Assembly (NCBI GenBank): GCA_963576735.1
Contig: OY755198.1
Location: 5,394,001-5,458,000 of the forward strand
Direction of reading: 5' to 3'
DNA length: 64,000 bases
From: Bedellia somnulentella
Lineage: Eukaryota; Arthropoda; Insecta; Lepidoptera; Bedelliidae
Below, in pieces: positions 12,801-27,800 of the stretch. Every line of letters starts with the position of its first letter. Within the stretch, counting starts at the first letter, position 1. Under the pieces are notes generated by a model. It worked only from the letters and a program-made list of their open reading frames with translations. It had not been told where the DNA came from and searched no databases. The translations under genes and the position numbers were made by a program.

Positions 12801-15800
12801 TAAGTCACGTGATGTTCAGAAGTATTAGTACCTCTGCCAACCCCTTCGGGGATATTCGGCGTGAACGTTTATGTTATGTTATATGAAAAAGATAAACTAG
12901 CTTTTACAAAATTATACTTGTTCCTGTAGTTTTCTCTATACATTCTTTATATTTAATTATATTAAATGAGGACAATAAATCTAAAGGTTAATAAATAAAA
13001 AAAAATATCAGAAATTCTTAATAAAATACAAAAAATAAACACAAGGGAGGATTTGAACCTTGACGCAACGGTTTATATTTATGATTTCTAATTACTAAAC
13101 ATCTAGGCCATGGTGACTGACACAATAGTGGATGAAATATTGCAAAGCATTCGTACGTATTTTAATTTGGCAGCTTTAATATTACCATAGATATAGAAGC
13201 ACACAGTTTGGCAGTAAGTGACAAAACGTCATAACATAAACGTCAACAAAGCCAGGACCTCTCACGGACACGATAACAGCCTACAACTGTTTTGGTATAG
13301 AACATAAAAAATGACTTATTTTTGTTAATTCTGGTATTTAAGTCTTAACTTTGGTTAAGTTTTGATAAAGATATCCCACCAAAAACATTTTCATGTAAAA
13401 TGTTGCCAAGACGAGCCCATATGACTCGCACTGTCAAAAAGTTATCAGATCTCATGCTTCTAACACTACACGCTCTAACTCTACAAGACCTAACTTCACA
13501 AACTCTACACCTTAGTCAAAATATGTGGCTTGGCCATTTCGCTACATTCACATCGGCGTAAGGTGAAAAATCAATTCACTGTTCATTACTTTTGTGTTAT
13601 ACAATAGTTCTTGTAGTAACGAACGGCCAAGCCACATATTTTGACTAAGGTGTAGAGTTTGTGAAGTTAGGCCTTGTAGAGTTAGGGCGTGTAGTGTTAG
13701 AAGCTTGGCTCTACATGAGATCTGATAACTTTTTGACAGTGCGAGTCATATGGGCTCGTCTTGGCAACATTTTACATAAAAATGTTTTTGGTGGGATTTC
13801 ATTTCTTTTAGTAACATTTTTTTTTTCTTCTTTTTTTGGGGTGTATTTCTTGCACATCAGAGACGCCTTTTTTATAGCCCACTCTCTATCTTTGCCTTTT
13901 TTCTTTGTTGATTTACTGTTTATAATAAGTGATAGATCAGATACTGTCGATATGTCTCAATATATGTCGATTAATTTTATTTTTTTTTATAACAAGGAGT
14001 ACCTATACATATATATCTGAGGGCACCAAGTTTTAGATTATTATTAGATTAGACCTCTAGCGTCATCAAAATTTAATCTTTTAAAATTACAGGTCTCATA
14101 CAAACTCCCATCCCCTAGTTTAAGGGGTTGGAGGATGAAAGTTACAAGTTTTATAATTTTTTTGTTGTTTGTGTGCTAATTCTAGCTAACATACAAAATT
14201 TCAGCTTTCTAGGATATTAGGAAATACCTTAATAATTTTGATGATCATCAGTGAGTCAGTGACGAAATCAGCGTTTTTTAGATATAAATAAAATCTGAAG
14301 TATAAAAGCTAATGTAATTAAAACTTAATATGTTCAATAAGTCCGCTATTGACAATATATCCCGAAAATTTTGTTGATCTAGCATAACCCAAACCCAAGT
14401 TATGAGGGTTCAAAAAAACGACGAAGCGCTTCGAGAAAAGGTAGGTAGTGCCCGTGCGCTTCGCTTGGCTCGTCTTGGCGGGGGCACTACCGTGCCCCCA
14501 GATTAATATTTAACAGCACAAAATCTAAATAAAATACATATTCTTTTTTGCCATTTATGTCCAAATTGAGACTGTAATAATTACCACTATATATGCTTTA
14601 TTATAGATCTTAAACCAAAGTTTTCAATGCAAATACATGATAAAAAATATCTTCTGTCATCATAATATTACAATTACAAATACGTGAATTTTAATAGGAC
14701 TAGTATGGAATCCGCCATACTAATGTCACGCACACCACACACACTCATTTACGCACACCGTTGTCCTTTTTTTTCGCCTATAGTCTTTGTATTGGCAATC
14801 TATTTACGTAAGTATAGCATAATAAATATGTGAATATTTGATAAATACATGCAGTGACAGTTATGTGTACCGTTTTTGTAAATTTTCAAATATTTTATTC
14901 AAATGTGTCTCTTGTAACAAGACTGTAAAGTTGCTTTTCGCAGATTTATATTTTGTATACCTACTCATTTTGTAAAAGGAAAATTCATTACATCTGTACG
15001 ATTACATTTAAACTGTATGCCTAGTGCTTTAAGGTATATTTTCCCTAAATGTTCAGATATTTATGATCACCCTGTCTGAGCAGATAACTTTGTCTCGTTG
15101 TGTGTTCAGATTTCATTGAAAACCCACTGCTCATATATTTGTGGCGAATTGGATGTTCAGATTTTATTGATCATATTTACCGTAAAGAATTTTTTGAAAT
15201 TTATTGCTGCTTAGAAATATTTGAGTACCGCGGCCGCTCCGATATATCTGATGGCGACTGTACTTACCTGTTTCTGTCAAAAAATGGAGTTGGTCAGTGG
15301 GGAACGACTTAGTATTTTTTTTCTAATAATATACTAACCGTACAACTAGTTGGGACCGTACAACCGGTGGGGCATACCTCCCGGCAGAAGACTCTTTTTA
15401 GTTCTAAAATTGATAAAACCAAATGGTGGTTGTGTAGAAAATGTATTCTAGCGTAGTACGATTAAGAATTTTAAACTCTATGCTTAGTGCTTTAAGGTAT
15501 ATTTTCCTTAAATGTTCAGATATTTATGATCACCCTGTCTGAGCAGATAACTTTGACGAGTTGTGCTTTCAGATATTATTGTCTCTTTGGGTGTGCAGAT
15601 TTAATTGAAAAACCACTGCTCATATATTTGTGGCGAATTAGATGTTCAGAGCTTTTTGACCTTATTTACCGTAAAGAATTTATTGAAATTTATTGCTGCT
15701 CAAATATATTTGAGTACCTCGGCCGCTCCGATATATCTGATGGCGACTGTACACTGTCGTATGTACGGCCTCTGCCCACAGGTTCTTCTGAAATTGAGCA

Positions 15801-18800
15801 TCGAATAGGAGACAGCGAGCTTTTTCAACTATGGATCTGTTATATCTTTCACATAATCCATTCTGCTCCGGGGTGTAACTATTTGTTTTTTGATGTACTA
15901 TGCCACACTGTCTTAAGTAGTTCTCTATTTCCTTGGAACAGAATTCACCTCCATTATCAGACCTTAAAATTTTAATCCGTTTTGATTGTTGAGTCTCCAC
16001 ATACTGTTTATATTGTTTAAAATATTTGAAGGTTTCATTCTTATTGCTTAGAAAATAGACAGTGCACATCCTGCTAAAGTCATCGACAAACAATATGAAG
16101 TATCTAGCTTTACCTAGTGACAGGATCTCCATTGGTCCACATAAGTCTGTATGGATCAAATCCAGGACTCCACTACTTTTGGTTGCACTGTGAGGAAATG
16201 GAAGTCTTGTTTGTTTCCCTTCACAGCAAACTGTGCAACTATTCTTGCTGATGTCACACTTGTCACTGTAGCTAACACCTTCAACTGCTCCATTCTTCAA
16301 TTTCTGCATATCAGTGGCATTTAGATGTGCAAGTCGCCTGTGCCATGTTGAGCTTGATACATTCACTGATTCTGCAAATGTTACCTCAGTTTTCACATGT
16401 AATTTGTATACACCATTTTCCAATGTTGCTACACCAATACATTCATTCTGTGAGTTATATATTGAACATCCATTTTTGTGAAATTCGACTCTATTGCCGT
16501 TGGCAATTATTCTACTCACTGATAGTAAATTGGTCGTCAGGTTGGGTACATACAAAACATTGTTTACGATTATGTTGTGGTTCTGACTACCGACACACGT
16601 CGTAATCTTTAGATCCCCTGAACACTCAACAGGCACTATCGTTTTATTTGCCACGATAATCTCCTTAATCTTCGGTTTAAAACAAATGTTTGACAGTAAA
16701 TTCTTGTTGGAAACCAAATAATAATAATAATAATAATTTAAATGTTTATTAAAGTATCAAAGACTCACATTAGTGTTAGTAAAGGCTTACATACTATGTT
16801 AGGAAAAACATAACTTAATATACACATAATATATTTACAAAGCCCTATCCTTTTTAACACAGGGAGCATGGAGGGCACAACAGTGTCGCATATAGGGACA
16901 ATCTAACCTCGCCCCGATCATACCTAGTATTGTGTTGGGGCTGTCCCGCACCCGGCGCACCAAGGAGGCGCACCGCTTACGCATTGTTGCATAAAAACAA
17001 TCTACGTGCGCGTCTGCGAACATCCCTGATGCGCTACAGAAGCGGGGCAGCCCCACCAACACCCGGAAACAATTATTAAATTGAATACGCAGGGCCCCGT
17101 ATGCCCGTTGCGTATAATCACGCCACAGGCTGCAGGTGTAAAGTGACGTGCAGTAAGCTCTAAATAGCGTTACCTTAACCTCAACTGAACACCGTGCAAA
17201 CCTGCGAGCGATCATATTTGCTCGGACAGACAAAGCCCTACGCTCTCTTTCAATATCGCAGTCATCCTTCAGATCATACGTCAGAACATGACCTAGGTAC
17301 TTAAATGACTGCACCTGCACTAAGCTAGCTCCATCCAACCTAATAGCTGGTACCTCACTAACATACCGCCCACGACCAGATCCAAATACCATATACTGAC
17401 TTTTGCGCGCATTATATTTTAAGCCGTGTTCAACTGCAAACGTCTCACATACATTAAGCATCCTACGCAGGCCACAAGGTGACGCACTCAGCAGCACCAT
17501 GTCATCAGCGTAGCTCAAATTATTTACACAAACGTCGTCTATGCGACAACCAACATACATGCTGCTGAGCGCCTCAAGTAGTGCATTCATGTATATATTA
17601 AACAGTAATGGGGAACTCAGCCCACCTTGTCTTACACCGCACTCCAGTACGTACGGTTCCGAAAAGCCGCTCGCCCATCTAACGCAATTGATCTGGTTTC
17701 CGTACCAGTACTTAAACAGTCGAACTAATTCGGCAGGGACGTTTAGTAAATTCAGCTTATTCCATAAGACGTCATAGGAAACCAAATCAAATGCCCTTGA
17801 CAGGTCGAGGAAACATGCATAGACAGGTGTATTTTTATTCATATAGTATCTAACAGTAGTCTTAAGACACAGTATTGCACTTTCAGTAGATAGCCTTTTA
17901 CGAAAACCAAATTGATTATCGTGTATCTTTACATGCGCATCTAACCGAGAGTTAAGGACACTATCCAACACTTTTGCAATAATAGTCGCTAGTGAAATCG
18001 GTCTGTAATTATTTTTATCACACATATCCCCTGTTTTGTTCTTAACTACAGGAACTACTATTGTTTTCATCAATTCGAGTGGCAGGTAAGAATGTTTAAT
18101 CCAAAGATTAAATAATGATGCCAGTATTGAGAACAACTCAGGACCCGCATTAAGCAAATGCTCAATGCTAAGGCCGTCGTGACCCGGCGACTTGCCTCTA
18201 GACAAAGATTTAACAGCAAATGAGTACTTGCGCCGGAATCCAAGTGCCAGTCGGTTTGACTAAATTCTTTTGTGAGAAATACACTAAATACATTCGTTTT
18301 TACTTTTTCTGTGTGCGGACATCGGTTTTTAAAATGTCCAGTCTGCTTGCACTTATAACAACGAATTATTTTATTTCTCGCCGATGCACCATTATTGCCG
18401 CCATCACTGACATTGACAATTGACGAATTTGTTCTGTTTCCGTTAATTCTGTTGCCGCCGCCGCCATATTTATGACTTTGAAAATGCTTTTTCGCCATAA
18501 ATGCACCTTCCGATTTCACTTCTATACTCATATCCAATAGTTTTGTTTTAATAGCGTCCGCGCTAATGCTCATACCTGAATGTTCTATTGCCATTATCAT
18601 AGGCTCAAATTTCTCAGGCAACCCGGCTAACATTAACGATGCGATCCACTGGTCATTTATTTCGAAACCAGTCCCTTGCAGTTTCTGTGCGGTTTCCATA
18701 AGCTGGCTTACATAGCTGGTCATCGAATCGCAGTCTTCTAGGCGTATACTGATGAGGTTTCTAAGCAAACTGATTCTACGTGAATATCCAGAATCGTCAA

Positions 18801-21800
18801 ACATATTCTTTAAGGTTCTCCATAATTCATATGTCGTTGCACATTGCTTGATATGGACATATAAAGAAGCGTCGATTGTTAACACTAGTTTTGCTTTTGC
18901 CTTCATATCGTCTGCTTTCTGAATCGATGTAGCGGTTTCTACTAATGGCGCCTTGATAGCGTCCGCCATGCCTTCTAGAACTAGCACATTTTCCGTCGCG
19001 AAGCACCAGTCGTCGTAATTATCGCGACCTTTCAACTTCGGGATATTTGCTAAATAGTTCGTCGACATTTTTAAACTAACTGCACAGCTAAATCACTCAA
19101 TACAATGTTATTTTCGCGAATGCTGGGTCCGTAACCTAATAAAACGCTTTGCTGGTTTTGAATCAACTGTCATGTTTTATTTCAATCATTCACTAACTTA
19201 GGAATGACAACAGATGGCGCTGCTGAACATATGTGATTTTGTTACAATTATTTAACAAATTCGACGTTTAGAATGAGATAAAGTTATACGATAGTTTGTA
19301 AGTGTGAAAGAGATGGCTGCGAAACCACAAGATATGTAGTTAAAGAGATGAGCGTCCTGACCGTATAAGGATAATCATATAGGCTTTCAGACTCAAGCAT
19401 CGCAACCTTGAAATCTTCAAGGCCATGTTAAGGCTTGGAGGCTTTTGAGGTTCTAGCCTTTAAAATTCTCAAAGGCTTCAAAGATCTGTAGGTTGAATCA
19501 TGAAAGGTTTTCATGCCTTCAAAATTTATACCTTATAGAGTTTTGTTGTTTAGTCACTTTGATTAAGCGAGAAAGATCTGCGGACAATGACTGGAGTACT
19601 TACAGGACATAACACACTAGATAGGTAAACAAACACTTATACACCCTATGCATCACTGACAGACCCTTGTGCTGCGCATACATTGAAGCTTACGAAACAT
19701 AGTATAATTCACTGGTTACATAAACATATATAACATTAACATAAACGTTCATGCCGAACATCTCCGAAGGGTTTGGCAGAGGTACTAATATTTCTGAACA
19801 TCACGTGACTTTGTCGTGTTCAGAATACCCACGTTTTGCATGGGCAATTTACTCACGTGATAGGGGGCAGGCCTATCGCCGTCACTGGTTAGGACCTAAA
19901 AAATCGATTAAAAATAACCGGTTTTGATTCTCCAGTAATAAATAAGTATTATAATTCTAACTATGCTGTGTAGTGTCGGCTTAGAATAGCACTACACCAT
20001 TTCTTCCGGTGGGTGTACGTAAGAGGCGACTAACGGTATTGGGGCATTAGAGGGATTTTTGGGCGATGCGGTTGGAGACCCATCACCAACAACCTTATAT
20101 ACTCACGGCTATAAATCCTTAGATGGGGTAGCCAGAGCTAAGTAATTAGAAATTCCTCAGCCAAAAGTGGCTGAGGAATTTCTAATTTAAGCCTTTAAGC
20201 CTTTTGGAAAGTTCAGTGGGGAAAAGATGGCAAAATAAAGGTCGTTGGTGATGGGTCTCCAACGTAAACTTAATATGTTAGATAGTTTTTATTGAAACCA
20301 AAGCCCAAAGTCGCCTATTACGACAACGGTAGAAAGAAAAAGATGCTACACAGCTTATACGAAAACATACATACATACATACATATACTCACGGCTATAA
20401 ATCCCAGGAAGGGGTAGCCAGAGCTAAAGAATTGGAAATTCCTCAGCCACTTTTGTAAATTTGAGTGGGGAAAAGATAGTAAAAATAAAGGTTGTTGGTG
20501 ATGGGTCTCCAACCGCATCGCCCAAAAATCCCTTAATAGCCCCATACCGTTAGTCGCCTCTTACGTACACCCACCGAAAGAAATGGGGTAGTGCTATTCT
20601 AAACCGACAATACACGGCACGCTTACACGAAAAGTGATACACAAATCACAAAACGAATGACATAACGCATCGAATAGATGTCAAGGAGATATGATAATAG
20701 GTTCGTCTGCCCGAATTCGTCCCGACAAGGTCATGCACACTGTTATGGTCTTTGAATTACTATTGAACTATATCTGTCGATAATAATAAATGTGAGTCGG
20801 CTTAGAATAGTACTACAGTTCTCAATGGGTGTAAGAGGCGACTAAGGGTATATGGGGCTCCCCACTCAACTTCCAAATGTGACTAAAGACTTTCGTATTT
20901 CGAGGTTTCGGCTATCCCTTGATATAGGTTCTATATCAATATGATAAATAATAATGAAACCACTTCAGAACATCACGTGACATGATTGTCACCCGGTGTT
21001 CAGATAGACGTGTTAGGGGCAGGTCACATGACTTGCCACTCGATGTTTTTGCTCACTGTAAAACATACATACATTCATTCATATACTCACGGCTATAAAT
21101 CCCTTAGCGGGGTAGCCAGAGCGTTGGAATGAGAAATTCCTCAGCCACTTTTGGAAGTTAATTGGGGAAGAGATAGTAATAATAAATGTTTTTGGTGACG
21201 GGTCTCCAACCACATCGCCCAGAAATAACTTAAAAAGCCCTTATACCCTTAGTCGCCTCTTACGATCACCCACGGGTAAAACATCCTTGATAAATTAATC
21301 TCGCATATGATTTGAAAAAAGACACATTGGTGTTTGGTTCGCTATTTAACTCTGACTACTCTCTTAATATTTCAGAGATTTATAGTGTCGGCTTAGAATA
21401 ACACTACCCCGCGTCTTCCGGTGGGTATACGTAAGAGGCGACTAACGGTATTGGGGCTTTTAAGGCATTTTTTGGCGATGTGGTTGGAGACCCATCACCA
21501 ACAACCTTTATTTTACCATCTTTTCCCCACGCAACTTCCAAAAGTGGCTGAGGAATTTCTGACTACCTAGCGCTGGCTACCCCTTTAAGGGATTCATAGC
21601 CGTGAGTATTATGTATGTATTTATAGCAATGATAATAATTATACTACAAATAGTTACAATCATCATCTTCATCTTAGCCAATGCCAGCAACCTTTAAATA
21701 GTCAAATTTAGCCTTGCATTTTATCTTTTGTAATTTTTTCGAACACGAAAAACTACAAGTTTCATTTGAACAAATTTCACGGTACATACCAACTCAAGGG

Positions 21801-24800
21801 CGTAACGAAATGATGTCTTGCAATTGATTTTAATCGTTCGTTTTGCTATGCTTATCTTTATTTATATACTCACGCCCATTGTTATCATTGGGGTAGGCAG
21901 AGACTATCCATCGTCACTTTGTATGATCCTTATCTCTCTTGCTTCTGTCACATTCACCATTCTTCTCGTATATTCTCTTTTATTTTTTTTACCTTTACTC
22001 AGGCTGTTAATTCCTATTGGAGTAAGCCTAGGAGGGAATGTCGCTGGTTTTCGTCGAGCCTGGCATAATTTTATCGTGTATTTCATATTAACGAGTATCA
22101 ATCAAAATTTAAACTATATTCGGGGTCGTTCAGTGATTGAATATTTCTGTAAGACTATTAAGCTACGCTAAGTTAGTAATTATTTTTGCATGTTAGGTAC
22201 TGGTATGGGTATCCCACAAAACAGAAAGTAATACTTACATACATACATATACACAACACACGGCTATAAATCCCTAGAAGGGGTAGCCAGAGCAGAGGAA
22301 TTAGAAATACCTCAGCCACTTCTAAAAGTTGAGTGGGGGAACGATAGTAAAATAAAAGTTGTTGGTGATGGGTCTTCTCTTCGATCTTCTCCCTTATCAG
22401 CTTCCAAATGTGGCTGAGGAGTTACTGGCTCTGAAGCTCGGGCTACCCCTTTTTGGGATTTATGGCCGTGAGTATATGTATGTATGTATATTCCTCCGCC
22501 AGTTCAATTAAATTGTCTTAAAACATTTCTCGATAATGCCAACGATGTTATGCAAAATGTCGATGATGTAGTCATAACAGGTGATTTTAATCTAAGCTTT
22601 ATTGATTGGACTCCCAATAAAGACTATCTACATACAGTTCTTAGTAATTATAATAACAATTTAGGTCACCTTTTAATAGATTTTATAGATGCAAATATCG
22701 TATGTCAAATAAATAATATTAGAAATTTTAAGGATAATACTCCTGATGTCATCTTAATTAATATAAGTAATGCTGCCTGGATAAATAAATGGTGCTGTTC
22801 GGATATGGTTCGGCTTCACGGGTTCACGGCGGTGGCTTAATCACTGCATAGCAACACAAGCAGCTAATAACTGTATTATTGATATAAATGTGAATAACGA
22901 TGTGACTTGTTCTGACCATGACCCTCTTAGTTTTATATGTAAACTTAGTTTAGTATCTTAGCTTTGAAAATCTCTAGGCCTTTGATGGCATCGGATTATA
23001 AAGTAAACTGGGGTGAAAGATCTATCGAAGAGGTTAATTTGTATAGGAACAAGTGTTACGAAAATTTAAATGTTTTGATATCCCATCAGTGTTAGTATCT
23101 TGTGCTAATGGGTACTGTGTAAATGCCGAACATAGACATGTATTGGATGGATTGTATAAATAGACTAGAAATTGGGAGGAACATGAACCCACCGACACCA
23201 TTTACCTAGATTATGAAAAGACCTTCGATCGTGTCCCATTAAAAATATTTATTTACATACTGGAACACTTCGGAACACGTGACGATTTTCTGCTCTGGAT
23301 TGAAGACTTTCTAGTTGGCAGAACATTTAGAGTAAGAGTTGGTGAAAACTATTCTGAACCACATAATGTTCTGAGTGGCGTACCACAGGGCTCTGTGCTG
23401 AGACCGATTCTTTTCGATATCTTTCTGATGGATCTCAAAAACATTATAGACTCGGACTTGTCTCTCTTTGCCGATGATACAAAGATTATGGGAAACCCTC
23501 TTATTAAGCATGGTGTAATCCAAAACGACCTTGATCGTGTTATTGGTTGTACTAAAGACAGGCTGATGACCCTAAACATTGACAAATGCACTGTCTTACA
23601 CATGGGTAGCAATAATCCTCACAAAGAATACATCATTAAATCCAAAGTTCTCAAAAATCCATCAGAAGGATCTAGGTATAATTACTGCTCACAACATGAA
23701 ATGGCACGAACTCACCATAACAAAAAGAGCAAACTCCCTACTATATCTAATTAGAAAGGCGTTTTTTCACATTACGATAGACCTATTTTTAAAGATATAC
23801 AAGGCATATGTACGCCCGTTGCTGGAATATGGATTCCAAATCTGGAGTACTTACTTCAAGAAAGACATCGACCTGCGACTAGGATGGTGTCAGGCTTAAA
23901 GAATATGGAATATGAGGAACGCCTTGCGATACTTGGACTGACTACGCTAGAAGAACGGAGGAAACGAGGAGACCTTATTGAGACATACAAGATATTGACG
24001 GGGTACTACAATGTACCAGGACTGAAAGATATGTTAGTAATAAACAAAAATAGGAACTTGAGAGGATATTCTCTAAAACTATCACACTCCTCGTGTACAA
24101 GCAATCCGAGACACAATTTTTTGCCAAACCGTGTTGTGGACGTGTGGAACAAACTACCAGAGTCAGTGATTAGTGCTCCCTCAGTGAACTCTTTTAAAAA
24201 CAGACTTGATTTGATAAACAAGTGCAGTGATATACACGCATCAGCAAAATATTGCTGCTAGTGTATTATCTTGAATAATAATAATAAAAGTAATAATACA
24301 ATTTTAGTGCCGTGTAGCGCCGGCTTAGAATGTCGCCGAGGCGACTAAGGGTATTGAGGCTTTTGATTGGATTTTTGGGCGATGCGGTTGGAGACCCATC
24401 CCCAAAAACCTTTATTTTTACCATCTTTTCCAACTCAACTTACAAAAGTGGCTGAGAAATTTATAAGCTTAATAATGCTTAGCTTTGGTTACCCCTTCTA
24501 GGGAAATATAGCCGTGAGTATGTGTATGTATGTTAAATAAATCTGCAGCTTTAGAAAATTTAAGTAAAGTTCTTCTTGCCCAAGTTTCATTAACTGATGT
24601 GCAATTTCTTAAACCTAATATAAGTTTTTATCTTAATTGTTAAGTCTAACTATGATAGCATAAATTTAGAATTAAGTACAATAGATTAGGATACATAACA
24701 AAAACAGGATTGGAACTGTTACTGGAACAGTTCTACCCACTGGACTATCATGTCGCTCGTATAAAAGTATATCTCTTTACGATTTCAACTTTTTGCAGAA

Positions 24801-27800
24801 ACAATTACGAATGGCGGTCTTAGTAATGAAAGCGATGTAAATGAGAGTACCTGGGAATGGGCAGGTCAGTAAATATATGGTCATAATGGGAAGATGTTTG
24901 TTCGCCTCTGTAAAATATGTGTCTGTGCTGCATTTATGTGTCCTTGATTTTTGTACTCGTTTTGTGACAGAAAAAATATCGTTTCGGTGTTTATAACAAA
25001 AAAAGTTTTAGAAGTATAGATCTATAGAGCTAGTGTGGATGGTAATGCTAGTAGAGGACGACCACGGAGAACACACTTGGACCAAATTGAGAGTGCCTCA
25101 AAAAGGCTGGCGTCCGAAGTATGAAGAATAAAAGAGCATGTATGAAAAGATTGATGGATGTAAACGAAGCTAGAGAGGTTTGTCAGGATCGTGCGAAGTG
25201 GCGATCAATAGTCTCTGCCTACCCCAATGGGAACTAATGGCGTGAGTATATGTATGTAGAAGTATAGGACTCGAAAATCCGTCGATTTCAGTTACTATTT
25301 GACAACGTCCATGGTCGAGTGGGTAGTGACTAGCTTCTCGGTCCGGAGGTCGTGGGTTCGATCCCCGCTGAGGGCAAAATTTATGTGATTAAAATAAATG
25401 ATTGTTCCTTAGTCTTTATATGTGTATAATATAACATTAAATATACATACATACATACATATTCTCACGCCGTTAGTTCCCATTGGGGTAGGCAGAGACT
25501 ATCGATCACCACTTTGTACGATCCTGGCAAATCAATCTTTTCATACATGCTCTTTTATTCTTCGTACTTCGGACACCTGCCTTTTTGAGCACAATGTTAG
25601 ACATTAAATATATCTTTGAGTTAGTATCCCATAATACAAGTTTACTTAGTTTGAGACTAACTTAATCTGTGTAAAAATTTGTCCGTATATTTATTATTTA
25701 TTTATTATCATTTATCACAGTGGTTGTTAATCTGACAACCTTTGTATAACTTACTTTATTATGTTTTCTTCAATGTGTTGTACTATATGTTAGTTAAATG
25801 AAATGTCATCTTGTAGAGAGGGGGGGGGGGGCTGGTGTTCTGTCATACTGGGAAACCTAGTTATACAGCCACAACGACTTATACACACACATACACATAT
25901 ACTCACGGCTATAATTCCCTAGAAGGGGTAGCCAGAGCCAAGGAATTATAAATCCCTCCGCCACTTTTGGAAGTTGAGTGGTGAAAAGGCGGTAAAATAA
26001 AGGTTTTTGGTGATGGGTCTCCAACCGCAACGCCCAAAAATCCAATAAAAAGCCCCAATACCCTTAGTCGCCTCTTACGACACCCGTGGGTAGAAAGGGG
26101 TAGCTACATTCTAAGCCGGCACTACACGGCAAAAGACTTATACTGTAAACTGATCATATTTTTGTGACTTTTTGCTTTGTGTTGAGAGAAAATAAATACA
26201 TTTTATTATGATTATTATAACATGCTGTCGTCCCATTCTAACCAACATCGTGGCGATAAAATAGCGCTCATGCTAGGCCTCATGTGTATGTTAGAACACG
26301 TTTGTATTATACATTTCTTCACCAATGTACATAATATTTGTATAACTCATTACTATATTATGGTTGTATATATTGTTGGAGACTGAATCATATTTTTTTT
26401 GTTTTATGTGTATTTATTGGATTGAATCAGGCGTAAATCCAAATTTGCGGAAATCCATAGCAATAATAATATTAATAAGTTTATTCGCTTAATTCAGCTA
26501 AATAACTATAATAATAAATCTACACTATAATAATATTATACAGAGGAAAACTTTGTTTGTTTGGTTGTAATGAATAGGCTCAAAAACTACTTGACCGATT
26601 TTAAATATTCTTTCACCATTCGAAAGCTACATTATCCACGAGTAACATAGACTATATTTTATTTTGAAATAAAATAGGGTTCCTTAAGATATTTGGATTT
26701 TTCGGACACAAACTGAAAAAAATCAACCAAAGAAGTTACTTATTTTGCGTACTTGCCTAAACTACAAAAGATAGAACCATAAGATGTTAAAATAAATTGT
26801 AGATCTTATAAATATTTACAAAAAAGTCCGCGACACACTATACCTATCTATTTTGAGTGAGGCACAACAACCACATAATATATATAAAAGAAATTCGTGT
26901 CAGTTACACTATTTATAACTCGAGAACGGATGAACCGATCTGGCTGAAAATTGTTGGAGAGGTAGCTTAGAACCAGGAAAAGGACATACGATATATAACA
27001 TCACGCTAAATACTGTAGGGGTTAAACAGTGAAAATATTTAACACCATTCGTGCGAAGCCGGGGTGGACCACTAGTATTAACTATAATAAAAACTAGTAT
27101 AATTAATTCAAATCTTTTTTTTGTTCATGAAAACCTCATGTGGGGATTATTACTAATAAATGAAGAATAAATAAAGGAAAGAAAAATTTCGACACAGGCG
27201 GGCTGTAGCTTAAACGTGTAAACGAAATAAAGGATAGAAGAATTTCGCACTGGCAGCCAACTGACACGGTAGCTCAGTTGGCAGAGCGTCCGGGGCGTTT
27301 ACCCGAGGTCGCGGGTTCGATCCCCGCCTGTGTCGAAATTTTTCTTTCCTTTATTTATTCTTCATTTATTAGTAATAATCCCCACATGAGGTTTTCATGA
27401 ACAAAAAAAAGATTTGAATTATGTGATAGTTAGGCGTTTTCAACATTTGCATTCTATCTGAAAAGGTAGACAAGTGGCCTTCCGAATTAGTAAAAAATAA
27501 AAAATTCGGAGGTAGGAAACGCAAACACTACTTAAACGTGTAAACGAAATAAAGGATAGAAGAATTTCGCACTGGCAGCCAACTGACACGGTAGCTCAGT
27601 TGGCAGAGCGTCCGGGGCGTTTACCCGAGGTCGCGGGTTCGATCCCCGCCTGTGTCGAAATTTTTCTTTCCTTTATTTATTCTTCATTTATTAGTAATAA
27701 TCCCCACATGAGGTTTTCATGAACAAAAAAAAGATTTGAATTATGTGATAGTTAGGCGTTTTCAACATTTGCATTCTATCTGAAAAGGTAGACAAGTGGC

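Larger units (their letters stand above)
6869..15752. mobile_element. 8.9-kb foldback composite inserted in Copia
   Basis: Outer inverted repeats of about 275 bp (6869-7142 and 15481-15752) begin GTACAGTCGCCATCAG. A second pair lies inside at 9010-9290 and 15005-15264. Beyond the TIRs the arms pair further: 7150-7310 with 14870-15005, 7680-7850 with 14560-14700, 8040-8210 with 13030-13250, 8380-8420 with 12885-12930. There is no long ORF, so it is non-autonomous. Other elements are nested in it. Confidence 0.8.
4580..19257 (-). mobile_element. Copia (Ty1-like) LTR retrotransposon, interrupted by two insertions
   Basis: Identical 120-bp LTRs at 4580-4699 and 19138-19257 bound a minus-strand gag-pol. 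Reading 5' to 3' the order is gag, protease, integrase, RT, RNase H, the order of Copia and not Gypsy elements. An 8.9-kb foldback (6869-15752) splits pol, and a LINE (about 16725-18220) sits just after the protease motif. Apart from one nonsense codon at 4976-4978 the remaining frames are open. The polypurine GGTCAGGA abuts the left LTR. I see no clear target-site duplication. Confidence 0.9.

Noticed and set aside
13661..14020. 119-codon plus-strand ORF
   Set aside because: Starts inside the foldback palindrome and continues in T-rich sequence giving a low-complexity F/S-rich peptide; no domain.
21818..22171. 117-codon hydrophobic ORF
   Set aside because: Antisense of an RTE-like 3' end followed by AT-rich sequence; hydrophobicity is a composition effect.
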